Positions 15,348-23,499 of a stretch of DNA of 34,509 nt are shown one piece after another. Each line of letters opens with the position of its first letter. The first letter of the stretch is position 1. The position numbers and the translations under genes are program-made. The notes under the pieces were generated by a model. The model did no database searches, was not told where the DNA came from, and worked only from the letters and a program-made list of their open reading frames with translations. The DNA comes from Bacteroidales bacterium UBA3808 (GTDB taxonomy: Bacteria; Bacteroidota; Bacteroidia; Bacteroidales; Paludibacteraceae): the NCBI GenBank assembly GCA_002369075.1, contig DFEG01000023.1:1-34509 (forward strand). Direction: 5' to 3'.

Positions 15348-17015
15348 ATGATGAAGATAGCGGTTATAGGACTTCCGCAGAGCGGCAAATCGTCGCTCTC
15401 GTCTGCCTTGCAAACTCTGGCAGACAAAGGAAAGAACGGCATGCAGTTTGTCGAGGTACACAACCCCGACGAGTTGCACGGGCATGCTTTCGATGCAGTG
15501 CTGCAAGTAGTGGATTCCACGCGGCTGGAGGACTCGCTCCTCCTTACGCCGCATATCATCGACGAGGAGGAGAAGATCGTCATTGCCATCGGTCGGTACG
15601 ACCTGTTGCAGCAGACCGACCACTCGCTCGACATACCCAAACTGCAGGAACTGATCGGCGTACCCACCTGCCGCGTGTCGGTCCGCAAGAACTACGGTCT
15701 GGAGGAGTGTCTGGGCATTCTCCGTGAGACCACGCAGCGCGAGGGCACCACGGCGCACCCGATCTACCACCTCCGCGACCAACAGGACGAAGCCACTTAC
15801 CGGGCGTACGTACACGGCGTGCTGACGCAGACCCTGACTCACGCGCCGGACGATGCGCACCAGACACGGCTGGAGAAGATAGACAAGGTGCTGACCAACC
15901 CGTGGCTCGGTTTCCCGATCATGATGGCGATCCTGTATTTCGTGTTCTGGTGCACGTTCATGCTCGGCGCCTATCCGCAGGACTGGATAGAAACGGGCAT
16001 CGATTGGCTGTGCGAACTATGCCGTGCCCATATGGCGGAAGGATGGCTCTCCAGCCTCTTCATCGACGGCGTCCTCAAGGGTGTCGGCGCTGTGCTGGCG
16101 TTCCTGCCGAATATTATCATCCTCTTCTTCTTCATCTCCCTGATGGAGGACAGCGGGTACATGGCTCGCGAGGCATATATCATGGATACAATCATGCACC
16201 GCGTAGGCCTGCACGGCCGTTCGTTCGTACCGATGCTGATGGGCTTCGGCTGCAATGTGCCGGCTATCATGGCGGCACGGGACATACAGAACCCCAAGGA
16301 CCGGGTGCTGACGATGCTGATGGTGCCGTTCATGTCGTGCTCGGCACGGCTGCCGGTCTATATGCTGTTTGTGGATACGTTCTTCGAGCGGCACAAGGCA
16401 CTCGTCATGATCTCCATGTACGTGATAGGTATCTCTCTGTCGGTGCTCTTTGCCATCATCATGAAACGGACCCGCTGGTTCCGGCAGGAGCACGAGGATT
16501 CGGTCAATGAGTTGCCGGAGTTCCGTCTCCCGAAAGCCCGCAACACCGCGGCGCATATATGGGAGCGCGTGGCGGACTACCTGCAGAAGATATGCACGGT
16601 TATCCTCTGGGCGTCCATCATCATCTGGGCGTTGGAGTATTTCCCCTCGCAGGATCTCAACGATCTGGAGCACTCCTATCTGGCAGCCATCGGCAAAGCC
16701 GTCTCGCCTCTCATGGAGCCGCTGGGCTTTGACTGGAAGATGTCGGTCTGCCTGCTGACCGGCCTGCCGGCTAAGGAAGCGATCGTCTCCACCCTCGCCA
16801 TCCTGTACGGCGGTGACATCAGCGCTGCGGGCTTCACGCCCCTCACGGCGTTCAGTTTCATGCTCTTCGTGCTGCTCTATTTCCCTTGCTTCGCCACCAT
16901 CGCCACCCTGCGCCACGAGGCAGGCAAGGGCTGGGCGTGGTTCACCGTATTCCACTCCCTCGCACTCGCATGGCTGGTATCATTTATCGTATATCAAATA
17001 GGTAGTTTGTTATGA
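15348..17015 (+). CDS. FeoB-like transporter with eroded GTPase domain
   Basis: 555 residues, shorter than usual FeoB (about 700-830). The membrane half is well kept: FLPNIIILFFFISLMEDSGYMAREAYIMD, FGCNVPAIMAAR, MLMVPFMSCSARLPVY and LTGLPAKEAIVSTLAILYGG are the Gate/pore motifs of ferrous iron permease B. The N-terminal G domain is reduced: G1 survives as GLPQSGKSS (residues 8-16), but roughly 45 residues including switch I and the DLPGTYSL G3 segment are absent, and G4 (NxxD) reads GRYD (82-85). VVDSTRLEDSLLL and SVRKNYGLEECL still align with FeoB. GTP hydrolysis is therefore doubtful, and the metal could differ from iron. It overlaps the HMA gene by ATGA. Confidence 0.85.
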   Translation: MMKIAVIGLPQSGKSSLSSALQTLADKGKNGMQFVEVHNPDELHGHAFDAVLQVVDSTRLEDSLLLTPHIIDEEEKIVIAIGRYDLLQQTDHSLDIPKLQELIGVPTCRVSVRKNYGLEECLGILRETTQREGTTAHPIYHLRDQQDEATYRAYVHGVLTQTLTHAPDDAHQTRLEKIDKVLTNPWLGFPIMMAILYFVFWCTFMLGAYPQDWIETGIDWLCELCRAHMAEGWLSSLFIDGVLKGVGAVLAFLPNIIILFFFISLMEDSGYMAREAYIMDTIMHRVGLHGRSFVPMLMGFGCNVPAIMAARDIQNPKDRVLTMLMVPFMSCSARLPVYMLFVDTFFERHKALVMISMYVIGISLSVLFAIIMKRTRWFRQEHEDSVNELPEFRLPKARNTAAHIWERVADYLQKICTVILWASIIIWALEYFPSQDLNDLEHSYLAAIGKAVSPLMEPLGFDWKMSVCLLTGLPAKEAIVSTLAILYGGDISAAGFTPLTAFSFMLFVLLYFPCFATIATLRHEAGKGWAWFTVFHSLALAWLVSFIVYQIGSLL

Positions 17016-17365
17016 GAAAATACATTTATTTGGCATTGCTGGCATTCCTGCCGCTGATAGCGTTCGCCAAAGCGGACAAACAAGTAGTCGTCCTCTCCTG
17101 CGATATCCATTGCCAGGGCTGCATCAACAAGATCATGAAGAATATAGCCTTTGAGAAAGGCGTCAAAGACATTATTTGCGATCTGGACACCAAGACCGTC
17201 ACCGTCACTTATGACGCCAACAAGACGGACGTACCGACCCTTCTGACCGCCTTTGAGAAAATCCGCAAGCCTGCCAAAGTTCTGAAGGATTCCCATTCCG
17301 GCACTCCCGGACGGGAGAAATCTGAAGCCGATGGGGAGACCGGTGCGTCAGTGCCTCTCTACTGA
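17012..17365 (+). CDS. Exported heavy-metal-associated (HMA) domain protein
   Basis: 117 residues: signal peptide (RKYIYLALLAFLPLIAFA), then an HMA/MerP-like domain with SCDIHCQGCINKIMKNI (Cys34 and Cys37 as the C-x-x-C pair, extra Cys30), GVKDIICDLDTKTVTVTYDANKTDVPTLLTAF. It probably binds a soft metal such as Cu+ or Zn2+ in the periplasm. Four-base overlap with the FeoB-like gene implies translational coupling and a joint metal-handling role. The last 20-odd residues (SHSGTPGREKSEADGETG) are low-complexity and lie over nested inverted repeats (CTCCCG-GA-CGGGAG), so the tail may be an acquired extension. It ends 5 bp from the convergent trmB. Confidence 0.85.
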   Translation: MRKYIYLALLAFLPLIAFAKADKQVVVLSCDIHCQGCINKIMKNIAFEKGVKDIICDLDTKTVTVTYDANKTDVPTLLTAFEKIRKPAKVLKDSHSGTPGREKSEADGETGASVPLY

Positions 17366-17370
17366 ACCCG

Positions 17371-18105
17371 TCAGACCTTTTGATTACGGCCGTAGGAGCG
17401 GTAGGAGTCTTTCTCTATCTCAATGGTAGGTTCCTCCCATCGGGTGAGAGGAGTGAGTTGCCAAACAATGTACTTGATCTTCATTCCCCGGTCAAGCCAC
17501 TGCTTCTCATAATGCGTCTTGAGGGCTCTTGCATCCTCAAAAAGTCCGTTTCCATCGGACTTTTCCGCATAGAGGTCATCTGTAGAGGCGGGCACCGGAT
17601 AGGGGTTGAGCCGCAGCATTTCCGTCGTATAGGTATAGAGGAAAGGCGAATCGGTCTTGAGGTGAATAAGGCCGGAGGGTTTGACAATACGCTGGTAGCG
17701 CTGCATGAAGTAAGTGGAGGTGAGGCGCTTGGTAGCCTTCTTCATCTGCGGGTCGCAGAACGTGATCCAGATCTCGTCCACCTCGTCGGTGGCAAAGAAA
17801 TCGGTGATGAACTCAATATTGGTCCGCAGGAAAGCGACATTCTGCAGACCGGTTTCCACCGCCTGCTTGGCTCCCGCCCACATGCGCGCACCCTTGATAT
17901 CCACGCCTATGAAGTTCTTATCCGGATATTTCTGCGCGAGTCCGACCGTATATTCGCCTCTGCCGCAGCCGAGTTCCAGCACGATCGGGTTGTCGTTATG
18001 GAAATAGGTGTCGCGCCATTTTCCTGCCATCGGCTTGTAGGGAGGTTGGAAAACATTGGGAAATGTCTCCATCTCTGCAAATTTCTTCAGCTTGTTCTTG
18101 CCCAT
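17371..18105 (-). CDS. trmB: tRNA (guanine-N7-)-methyltransferase
   Basis: 244 residues. Makes m7G46 in the tRNA variable loop using SAM. Visible: SAM-binding IVLELGCGRGEYT (residues 41-53), the acidic NFIGVDIKGARMW loop, RTNIEFI, and the TrmB-specific ITFCDPQMKKATKRLTS, a Bacteroidetes variant of the usual PDPWPKKRH motif. The length is normal for TrmB. It is the last gene of a minus-strand run, 12 bp after gldH. Confidence 0.93.
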   Translation of the reverse strand: MGKNKLKKFAEMETFPNVFQPPYKPMAGKWRDTYFHNDNPIVLELGCGRGEYTVGLAQKYPDKNFIGVDIKGARMWAGAKQAVETGLQNVAFLRTNIEFITDFFATDEVDEIWITFCDPQMKKATKRLTSTYFMQRYQRIVKPSGLIHLKTDSPFLYTYTTEMLRLNPYPVPASTDDLYAEKSDGNGLFEDARALKTHYEKQWLDRGMKIKYIVWQLTPLTRWEEPTIEIEKDSYRSYGRNQKV

Positions 18106-18117
18106 ACCTTCATTTAC

Positions 18118-18588
18118 TCATTTTTCACATTTCCGTATTTCGATACCGACATCGGTAATGCCGCGCAGGAGCGAGTCACGCATGCCGTGCTGCACACCTA
18201 TGGTATAAGTGCCTGTATCGGGGAAATGCCAGTTGCTCTCGTAGAGCACCGGCATCTCGATGAAACCGTGGTGTTTGTCACCGAGCCACTGACCTCTGTC
18301 ATCCGCAAGGTAGAACTCAATCGTATCCCGGTGCTGATTATTGTTCACGAAAAGCCACATGTTCTGATACGGATAGCGCTCCGTGTGACGGACATAAAGC
18401 AAAATATCATATGCCGCCTCTTTGTCCGTGATCGTGAAATCGAATTGCGGCACACTGTCCACACTCCATTCTCCCGATGAAATCGGGATAAATTCGCTAT
18501 GCACGATACTTCTCCGGCAGGATACCAAAAGGCATACTGCAAGAGTTACAATCACCCATGACAAACGACCCATGGCAAACCGGTTCAT
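18118..18588 (-). CDS. gldH: Gliding-motility lipoprotein GldH family
   Basis: 156 residues with a lipoprotein signal ending LLVSC (Cys24). The body matches GldH: VPQFDFTITDKEAAYDILLYVRHTERYPYQNMWLFV, DTIEFYLADDRGQWLGDKHHGFIEMPVLYES and the C-terminal GVQHGMRDSLLRGITDVGIEI. GldH is needed for gliding in Flavobacterium but is retained in non-gliding Bacteroidales, where its role is unclear. Its start overlaps the ricT-like stop by 4 bp. Confidence 0.9.
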   Translation of the reverse strand: MNRFAMGRLSWVIVTLAVCLLVSCRRSIVHSEFIPISSGEWSVDSVPQFDFTITDKEAAYDILLYVRHTERYPYQNMWLFVNNNQHRDTIEFYLADDRGQWLGDKHHGFIEMPVLYESNWHFPDTGTYTIGVQHGMRDSLLRGITDVGIEIRKCEK

Positions 18589-19706
18589 TTCTTCTCCCTC
18601 CTATCCCTGTTGCGGTCGTTGTGATGGTGGTGTTTCTTGCCCTCCGGACGTTTCTTGTCAAAGCGTGTGACATCTCCGTGCCCGGTCTGGTAGCCTATCT
18701 CGGTGGAGACAGCGCGTGTTCCTTCCAGCGTGTCGGGTTTCTCGCCGCGGTGGTTCATGGCGATGATCTCATGCGCCCGCGCCGCTTTCAGCGTAGTGAG
18801 ATTAGCCGGCACGCGGGGATCGGACGAATAGGTCACAGTGCCTGCCAGCGGATCGGAGGAGAAGAAATAGAAGGTGGCGTCCTTGGTCTCCAGTTCGGTG
18901 TGACGGGAGGGCAGCAGTTTAGCCGCATCCTCATAAACGGGCACCTCGTAGTTGAGACAGCATTTCAGTTTGGCGCACATACCCGCTAACTTCTGCGGGT
19001 TCGGGGATATATTCTGGAGTCTGGCGGCTCCGGTGCCGACGGACGAGAAATTGATCAACCATGTGGAGCAGCACAGCTCTCTGCCGCAAGGTCCCGTTCC
19101 GCCGATACGCCCAGCCTCCTGGCGCGCACCGATCTGCTTCATCTCCACGCGGATACGGAACGTCTCGGCATAGACCTTGATGAGCTGGCGGAAATCGACA
19201 CGGCCGTCGGCTATGTAGAAGAAGATGGCTTTCGAGCCGTCGCCCTGGTACTCCACGTCGCCTATCTTCATCTCCAGCCCGAGCGATTTGGCAAGCTCGC
19301 GTGCTTTGATCATCGTCTCGTGCTCACGGGCATGCGCCTGTTCGGCACGCGCCAGATCCTCTTCGGTAGCCAGACGGAGCACCTGACGCACCTCGTAACG
19401 GGAGGAGTCGATGCGGTTCTTGCGCATCTGCAGTTCCACCAGTTTGCCTGTCAGCACCACCTCTCCCACGTCATAACCCGGGTTAGCCTCCACCGCCACC
19501 TTGACGCCTTTCTCCAGCGGCAGGTGGGCGGAGTTATGGAAATAACCCTTGCGCGTATTCTTGAACTGCACTTCAATCAGGTCGGTCAGTTGGGTATTCT
19601 CCGGCAGATCGGACAGCCAGTCGCTCACGGGCAGCATGAACGCCGAGTTGCGCTTGGTAGCCGCAGCGGATAACTCACTATGATCGCCGATAGTATATTC
19701 TTTCAT
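18585..19706 (-). CDS. PSP1 / RicT-type regulatory protein
   Basis: 373 residues. The PSP1 C-terminal domain shows the signature GRIGGTGPCGRELCCSTWL and CAKLKCCLNYE, giving six cysteines (207, 212, 213, 244, 249, 250) of the kind that hold an iron-sulfur cluster in Bacillus RicT (YaaT). RicT works with RicA and RicF on RNase Y-dependent RNA processing; whether the Bacteroidales protein does so is not known. The C-terminal tail after position 340 is Lys/His-rich (KKRPEGKKHHHHNDRNRD), which may bind metal or RNA. It sits between holB and gldH with 4-bp overlaps on both sides, an arrangement also seen next to holB in Bacillus. Confidence 0.88.
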   Translation of the reverse strand: MKEYTIGDHSELSAAATKRNSAFMLPVSDWLSDLPENTQLTDLIEVQFKNTRKGYFHNSAHLPLEKGVKVAVEANPGYDVGEVVLTGKLVELQMRKNRIDSSRYEVRQVLRLATEEDLARAEQAHAREHETMIKARELAKSLGLEMKIGDVEYQGDGSKAIFFYIADGRVDFRQLIKVYAETFRIRVEMKQIGARQEAGRIGGTGPCGRELCCSTWLINFSSVGTGAARLQNISPNPQKLAGMCAKLKCCLNYEVPVYEDAAKLLPSRHTELETKDATFYFFSSDPLAGTVTYSSDPRVPANLTTLKAARAHEIIAMNHRGEKPDTLEGTRAVSTEIGYQTGHGDVTRFDKKRPEGKKHHHHNDRNRDRREKK

Positions 19707-20860
19707 ATTTTGGGTTTTTTAATCAGTATTATCATTTGTAAACAGAGATCGAAGAAGATCATCTTGGCATTGCCGTTCTGCTCAATCTGGCGCTCCGCCA
19801 AGTCGAGTTGGTTCATGATCCCTTCCACGTTGCCGGAGTGTATAAAAGGCGCGAATTTAACGGAGAATTCCCGCTCGTCCTCCATCTGGTAGTTCAGTTC
19901 CGGCTCGCCTAAATTACGGATATAGTTCTCCCGCACTTGTTGCTGGGCGTATTGGAGAAAATGTTTCTGCCGCTCGCGCCCGACCTTGCTGTCCGCCATG
20001 TCGAGAGACCACTGACGGAGACGCTTGAGGGAATCGTATTTCTTCTGCGGGTCTTTCAGCACACCGACAGTGTAGGCGTCGCGGAAAAGTGCGATGAAAT
20101 CGCGCAATTCCTGTTGGTTTTCATCCGAGGCACCGGCTTTCTTGAGGGCGGCGAGATAACTGCCGTTGGCGATACGGGCGATGTCCCGGGCGCTGGTCTC
20201 GTTAAGCCCGTGTGCACGGAGCGCCTGAGCGATCGTCTCCTGTTCCAGACGCGGGATACGTACTTCCTGTACGCGCGAGCGGATAGTGGACAGGAGTGCC
20301 TCGGGGTGCTCGGAGACAAGAATGAAGATCGTTTTGTCCGCCGGCTCCTCCAGGATCTTGAGGAGTTTGTTGGCAGTGATGGTATTCATGCGCTCGGGCT
20401 GCCAGATGATCATCACCTTGTAGCCGTCGCCATAGGCTTTGAGCGAGAGCTTGCGGACAATCTCCCCGCTCTCTTTCTCATAGATCATGCTCTGTTTGGT
20501 CTCCACACCCAGCGCACGGTGCCAGTCATCAAGGTCGAAATAATGCTGTCCGAGGATGATCTCCCGCCAGGGTGCCAGGAACGCATCGCAGGTCTCGTCC
20601 GACCCCACTATGGGAAAGACGAAATGAAGGTCCGGGTGCTGCAGTTTCTCGAACTGCAGACAGGTCGGGCAGACGCCGCAGCTGTCCTCTTCCGTACGAT
20701 GCGGGCAGTTGAGGTACTGGGCATAGGCAAGCGCCAGCTGCAGTTTGCCTATACCGGAGATACCCGAAAAGAGCTGCGCATGAGGCACTCTACCCTCACG
20801 CACCGACTGACGGAGATGATGCTTCGTCTCCTCCTGACCTATGATTTCCCGGAAAAGCAA
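19703..20860 (-). CDS. holB: DNA polymerase III delta-prime subunit
   Basis: 385 residues. Part of the clamp loader. The N-terminus has HLRQSVREGRVPHAQLFSGISGIGKLQLALAYAQYL; the P-loop reads GISGIGKL (residues 33-40) with Leu instead of Thr/Ser, fitting a delta-prime that does not use ATP. A four-Cys zinc module follows (Cys52, 61, 64, 67). Further on are NKLLKILEEPADKTIFILVSEHPEALLSTIRSR, with sensor-like features, and a C-terminal collar region. It overlaps the ricT-like gene by 4 bp and starts 9 bp after the HIT gene. Confidence 0.9.
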   Translation of the reverse strand: MLFREIIGQEETKHHLRQSVREGRVPHAQLFSGISGIGKLQLALAYAQYLNCPHRTEEDSCGVCPTCLQFEKLQHPDLHFVFPIVGSDETCDAFLAPWREIILGQHYFDLDDWHRALGVETKQSMIYEKESGEIVRKLSLKAYGDGYKVMIIWQPERMNTITANKLLKILEEPADKTIFILVSEHPEALLSTIRSRVQEVRIPRLEQETIAQALRAHGLNETSARDIARIANGSYLAALKKAGASDENQQELRDFIALFRDAYTVGVLKDPQKKYDSLKRLRQWSLDMADSKVGRERQKHFLQYAQQQVRENYIRNLGEPELNYQMEDEREFSVKFAPFIHSGNVEGIMNQLDLAERQIEQNGNAKMIFFDLCLQMIILIKKPKI

Positions 20861-20869
20861 AGCTTGTTT

Positions 20870-21307
20870 TTAATTCTTGATTTTTAATTCGGCACGCATC
20901 GCCTCTACCATCTCGGCGTACTCGGCGTCGGAGAGATATACCTTACCGGGGTTCATCTGGAACGTACCTCCGTAGTCCGGACCGTCCACGTACTTGGGAG
21001 CCAGATGGAAATGGAGGTGGCTGAGTTTGTCGGAATAAGCGCCGTAATTGATTTTCTCGGGATGAAAGAGCTTCTGCATGGCTCGGGTCACATCGGCTAC
21101 GTCCGCCATGAAGAGGTTACGCTCCTCATCGGAGAGCTCGTTCAGGTCATTCACGTGCTTGTCGTACGCTACCAGGCAGCGGCCATGATAGGTCTGCTCC
21201 TTAAATAAGAATGCGCGCGACACGCGTAGGTGTGCAATCTCAATCATGAGATTATGCAAGATCTCGTTGTTGGTACAATAGAGACAATCTTTAGGATCGG
21301 AAAACAT
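20870..21307 (-). CDS. HIT family hydrolase
   Basis: 145 residues, the normal size of a HIT protein. The histidine triad is HLHFHLAP (His97, 99, 101). The N-terminus carries CLYCTNNE, a CxxC that may hold zinc as in several HIT proteins. Probably hydrolyses nucleotidyl phosphoramidates or dinucleoside polyphosphates; the precise substrate is unknown. Preceded by a heptamer spacer (21314-21356). Confidence 0.9.
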   Translation of the reverse strand: MFSDPKDCLYCTNNEILHNLMIEIAHLRVSRAFLFKEQTYHGRCLVAYDKHVNDLNELSDEERNLFMADVADVTRAMQKLFHPEKINYGAYSDKLSHLHFHLAPKYVDGPDYGGTFQMNPGKVYLSDAEYAEMVEAMRAELKIKN

Positions 21308-21313
21308 AAATTT

Positions 21314-21356
21314 ATTTACTATTTGGTCATTTACTATTTACAATTTACTATTTACA
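21314..21356 (-). repeat. Heptamer spacer tract
   Basis: Units ATTTACT, ATTTGGT, (one extra base) ATTTACT, ATTTACA, ATTTACT, ATTTACA fill the plsC-HIT spacer. The reverse complement shares an AAATGACCAAA word with the miaA start region near 1532. Confidence 0.75.
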
Positions 21357-22077
21357 ATTTTCTCCTTCCGGAGATGACGGCATTGCGGACGAAGTCGATG
21401 GCTTCATTGGCATCGGCGAACTGCTTGAGGTCGATCGGTTCGCCTATATGCATATGCACGGGGTGATAATTGACAAAAGGTTTGCCCTTGGGCATCACCT
21501 CAAAACAGCCGTCGAGGGACAGCGGTATTACCGGCAGACCGAGGTCCCACGCTATCTGGAACGCGCCCCGTTTGAACCGTCCTACCTCGCCGTTGAGTGA
21601 ACGGGTACCCTCCGGGAAGATAACCGTGCAGACACCGTTTTTCAGTTGCTTCTCCACTTCCTTGAGGCTCTCCATCGCCGCCATGGCGTTCCGGCGGTCG
21701 ATGAATATATGCCCGGCAGCTTTGCACCCTGTGCCCACGAACGGCACTTTGCGCAGCTCCGCTTTCATGAGCCATTTGAAGATCACCGGCAGCCAGCCAT
21801 AGACCAGCCACACATCGAACATCGACTGGTGGTTCGCCACAAAGACATAACTCTGTCCGGGCTGAATATGCCCGGCTCCATCGACAGAAACGGGCAAGAA
21901 CATGAGCCAGAAGAAAGAACGCGACCAGAACTGCTGCACCTTATGGACGAACTCCGAGTTCTTCCAGGGAACCGTGCAGATGGTGAAGACCGCCGTGAAG
22001 ATCGTCAGTACTGCCAACAGCGGCCACGCGATCACGTACTGATAGAGAATATAAAAAGGTTTTAAGAGATTCTTCAT
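21352..22077 (-). CDS. plsC: 1-acyl-sn-glycerol-3-phosphate acyltransferase
   Basis: 241 residues. N-terminal membrane segment (WPLLAVLTIFTAVFTICTVPW), then acyltransferase block I NHQSMFD (His83, Asp88), block II GHIFIDRRN, block III FPEGTRS (154-160) and block IV LPVIPLSLDG. It converts lysophosphatidate to phosphatidate at the inner membrane. The last codons overlap the heptamer spacer. Second gene of the minus-strand run. Confidence 0.93.
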   Translation of the reverse strand: MKNLLKPFYILYQYVIAWPLLAVLTIFTAVFTICTVPWKNSEFVHKVQQFWSRSFFWLMFLPVSVDGAGHIQPGQSYVFVANHQSMFDVWLVYGWLPVIFKWLMKAELRKVPFVGTGCKAAGHIFIDRRNAMAAMESLKEVEKQLKNGVCTVIFPEGTRSLNGEVGRFKRGAFQIAWDLGLPVIPLSLDGCFEVMPKGKPFVNYHPVHMHIGEPIDLKQFADANEAIDFVRNAVISGRRKL

Positions 22078-22140
22078 ATTTGTCTTTTGTCTTTGAGCAG
22101 GTTTACCTGCGGTCTTTAGTCTTTGAGCGAAGCGGTCTTT

Positions 22141-23145
22141 CTACTCCTTGTCGTATTTCTGCATAAATCCGCGGTAGAGAGCGCAGATACGGCGGATCTC
22201 CTCCCATTGTTCGTCGGGCAGTTTGGTACCGACCACCTCCACCACCCGTCCGGCGGCAATGGTACCTATCTCGGCACAGCGGCGGATATCAAATCCGTCA
22301 CTGAGCGCATGCAGGAATCCGCCTGCGAAATAGTCACCCGCTCCGGTAGAGTCGGTACAGGAGGTCGTGATGGCGCCTATATGGTGACGTTGGGAGCCCC
22401 GCTGCACGTACGAACCGTTCTTACCGACTTTCACGACAGCTATATCGCATTGCTCGGCGAGCGCCTGAACGGACTCCTCCGGGTTGAGGTGGGTATAGGC
22501 GAAAGACTCGTCCTCGTTGGCAAAGACGATATCGACATATTTCTTCACTAACTCCTTGAGGAAAGCGTGGTTCTCGTTGATCACATTATAGGAAGCGAGA
22601 TCGAGGGACACCATACAACCGGCCTCTTTGGCGAGGCGGATGGACTTTTCGAGCAGGTCGTGGTTCTGTACAAGGTACCCCTCTATGTGGAAGATATCAA
22701 ATCCGTTGAACGCATCTTTCTGTATATCATCGGCGCAAAGCTCCGCCGCAGCGCCCAGATAGGTAGCGAAGGTGCGCTCGCCATCCGGCGTAACGAGTAC
22801 GATGGAGAATCCGGACATTGAGCTCTGGGAGAGCAGAAGGATGGGTTTGACGCCATTCTTGATCATGTCCTCGCGGTAGAAATCCCCCACTTCGTCATTA
22901 CCGATCTTGCCGATAAAAGCGGCTTTTCCTCCGAGGGAAGCGATACAGTTGATGGTGTTGGAGGCAGAGCCGCCGGCTACCATGCGCTTTCGCACGGACA
23001 TAAAACGCTCCTGAATCTTCTCAGCCTGGTCCTTGGAAATCAGATTCATGCTCCCTTTCGGAAAACCGAGTTCGCGTAGATCGTCCTCGCTCACCTGCAG
23101 AAGAATGTCCGTCAATGCGTTACCTAAACCTAATATTTTTTTCAT
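22141..23145 (-). CDS. PfkB family sugar/nucleoside kinase
   Basis: 334 residues. PfkB signature 1 appears as AGGSASNTINCIASLGGKAAFIGKIGNDEVGDFY and signature 2 as DSTGAGDYFAGGFLHALSDG with the catalytic Asp. GLGNALTDILLQV at the N-terminus and VPE-less central region resemble the adenosine kinase-like subgroup common in Bacteroidales, but ribokinase or fructokinase activity cannot be excluded. First gene of the minus-strand run. No consensus promoter lies immediately upstream; the nearest good one is at 23426-23457. Confidence 0.88.
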   Translation of the reverse strand: MKKILGLGNALTDILLQVSEDDLRELGFPKGSMNLISKDQAEKIQERFMSVRKRMVAGGSASNTINCIASLGGKAAFIGKIGNDEVGDFYREDMIKNGVKPILLLSQSSMSGFSIVLVTPDGERTFATYLGAAAELCADDIQKDAFNGFDIFHIEGYLVQNHDLLEKSIRLAKEAGCMVSLDLASYNVINENHAFLKELVKKYVDIVFANEDESFAYTHLNPEESVQALAEQCDIAVVKVGKNGSYVQRGSQRHHIGAITTSCTDSTGAGDYFAGGFLHALSDGFDIRRCAEIGTIAAGRVVEVVGTKLPDEQWEEIRRICALYRGFMQKYDKE

Positions 23146-23222
23146 TTTTGTATGTTTTTAGCCCTCAAAGAGGCCTGTTTTTCAAAAAAGTGTACCCTAA
23201 ATGACATTTTTTTGCCAAAAAA

Positions 23223-23254
23223 TTTGCACATGTCAGAAAAAAGCAGTACTTTTG
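23223..23254 (+). promoter_or_regulatory. Promoter for tRNA-Asn
   Basis: TTTG (23223-23226), 20 nt, TACTTTTG (23247-23254), ending about 21 nt before the tRNA 5' end. Confidence 0.75.
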
Positions 23255-23275
23255 CACCCGCTTTCGAAAAAGCAA

Positions 23276-23349
23276 GCTTCCTTAGCTCAGTCGGTTAGAG
23301 CATCTGACTGTTAATCAGGGGGTCCTAGGTTCAAGTCCTAGAGGGAGCG
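23276..23349 (+). tRNA. tRNA-Asn (anticodon GTT)
   Basis: 74 nt including the discriminator G, no encoded CCA. Acceptor stem GCTTCCT with AGGGAGC (one G-T wobble), D arm GCTC-AGTCGGTTA-GAGC, anticodon arm TCTGA-CTGTTAA-TCAGG with GTT, T arm CTAGG-TTCAAGT-CCTAG. All stems pair. Confidence 0.96.
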
Positions 23350-23353
23350 CAAG

Positions 23354-23385
23354 AGCATCTACTGAGGTAGGTGCTTTTTGTTTTT
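23354..23385 (+). terminator. Intrinsic terminator after tRNA-Asn
   Basis: AGCATCTAC, loop TGAG, GTAGGTGCT (one wobble), then TTTTTGTTTTT. Confidence 0.85.
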
Positions 23386-23425
23386 CACACCTCTTCTTGT
23401 TTTTAAGTCTCCCTGAAAAACGCTG

Positions 23426-23457
23426 CAAAGGTACAAAAAATTTTGCATATATGCAAA
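23426..23457 (-). promoter_or_regulatory. Minus-strand promoter reading across the tRNA
   Basis: On the minus strand: TTTG (23454-23457), 20 nt, TACCTTTG (23426-23433), a full consensus. Transcription toward lower coordinates would pass antisense through tRNA-Asn and reach the PfkB kinase start at 23145 after about 275 nt. It could be the promoter of the seven-gene minus-strand run. Confidence 0.65.
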
Positions 23458-23499
23458 TTAAGTGCATATTAAGTGCATATTTTTTTTATTGAGGTGTTT

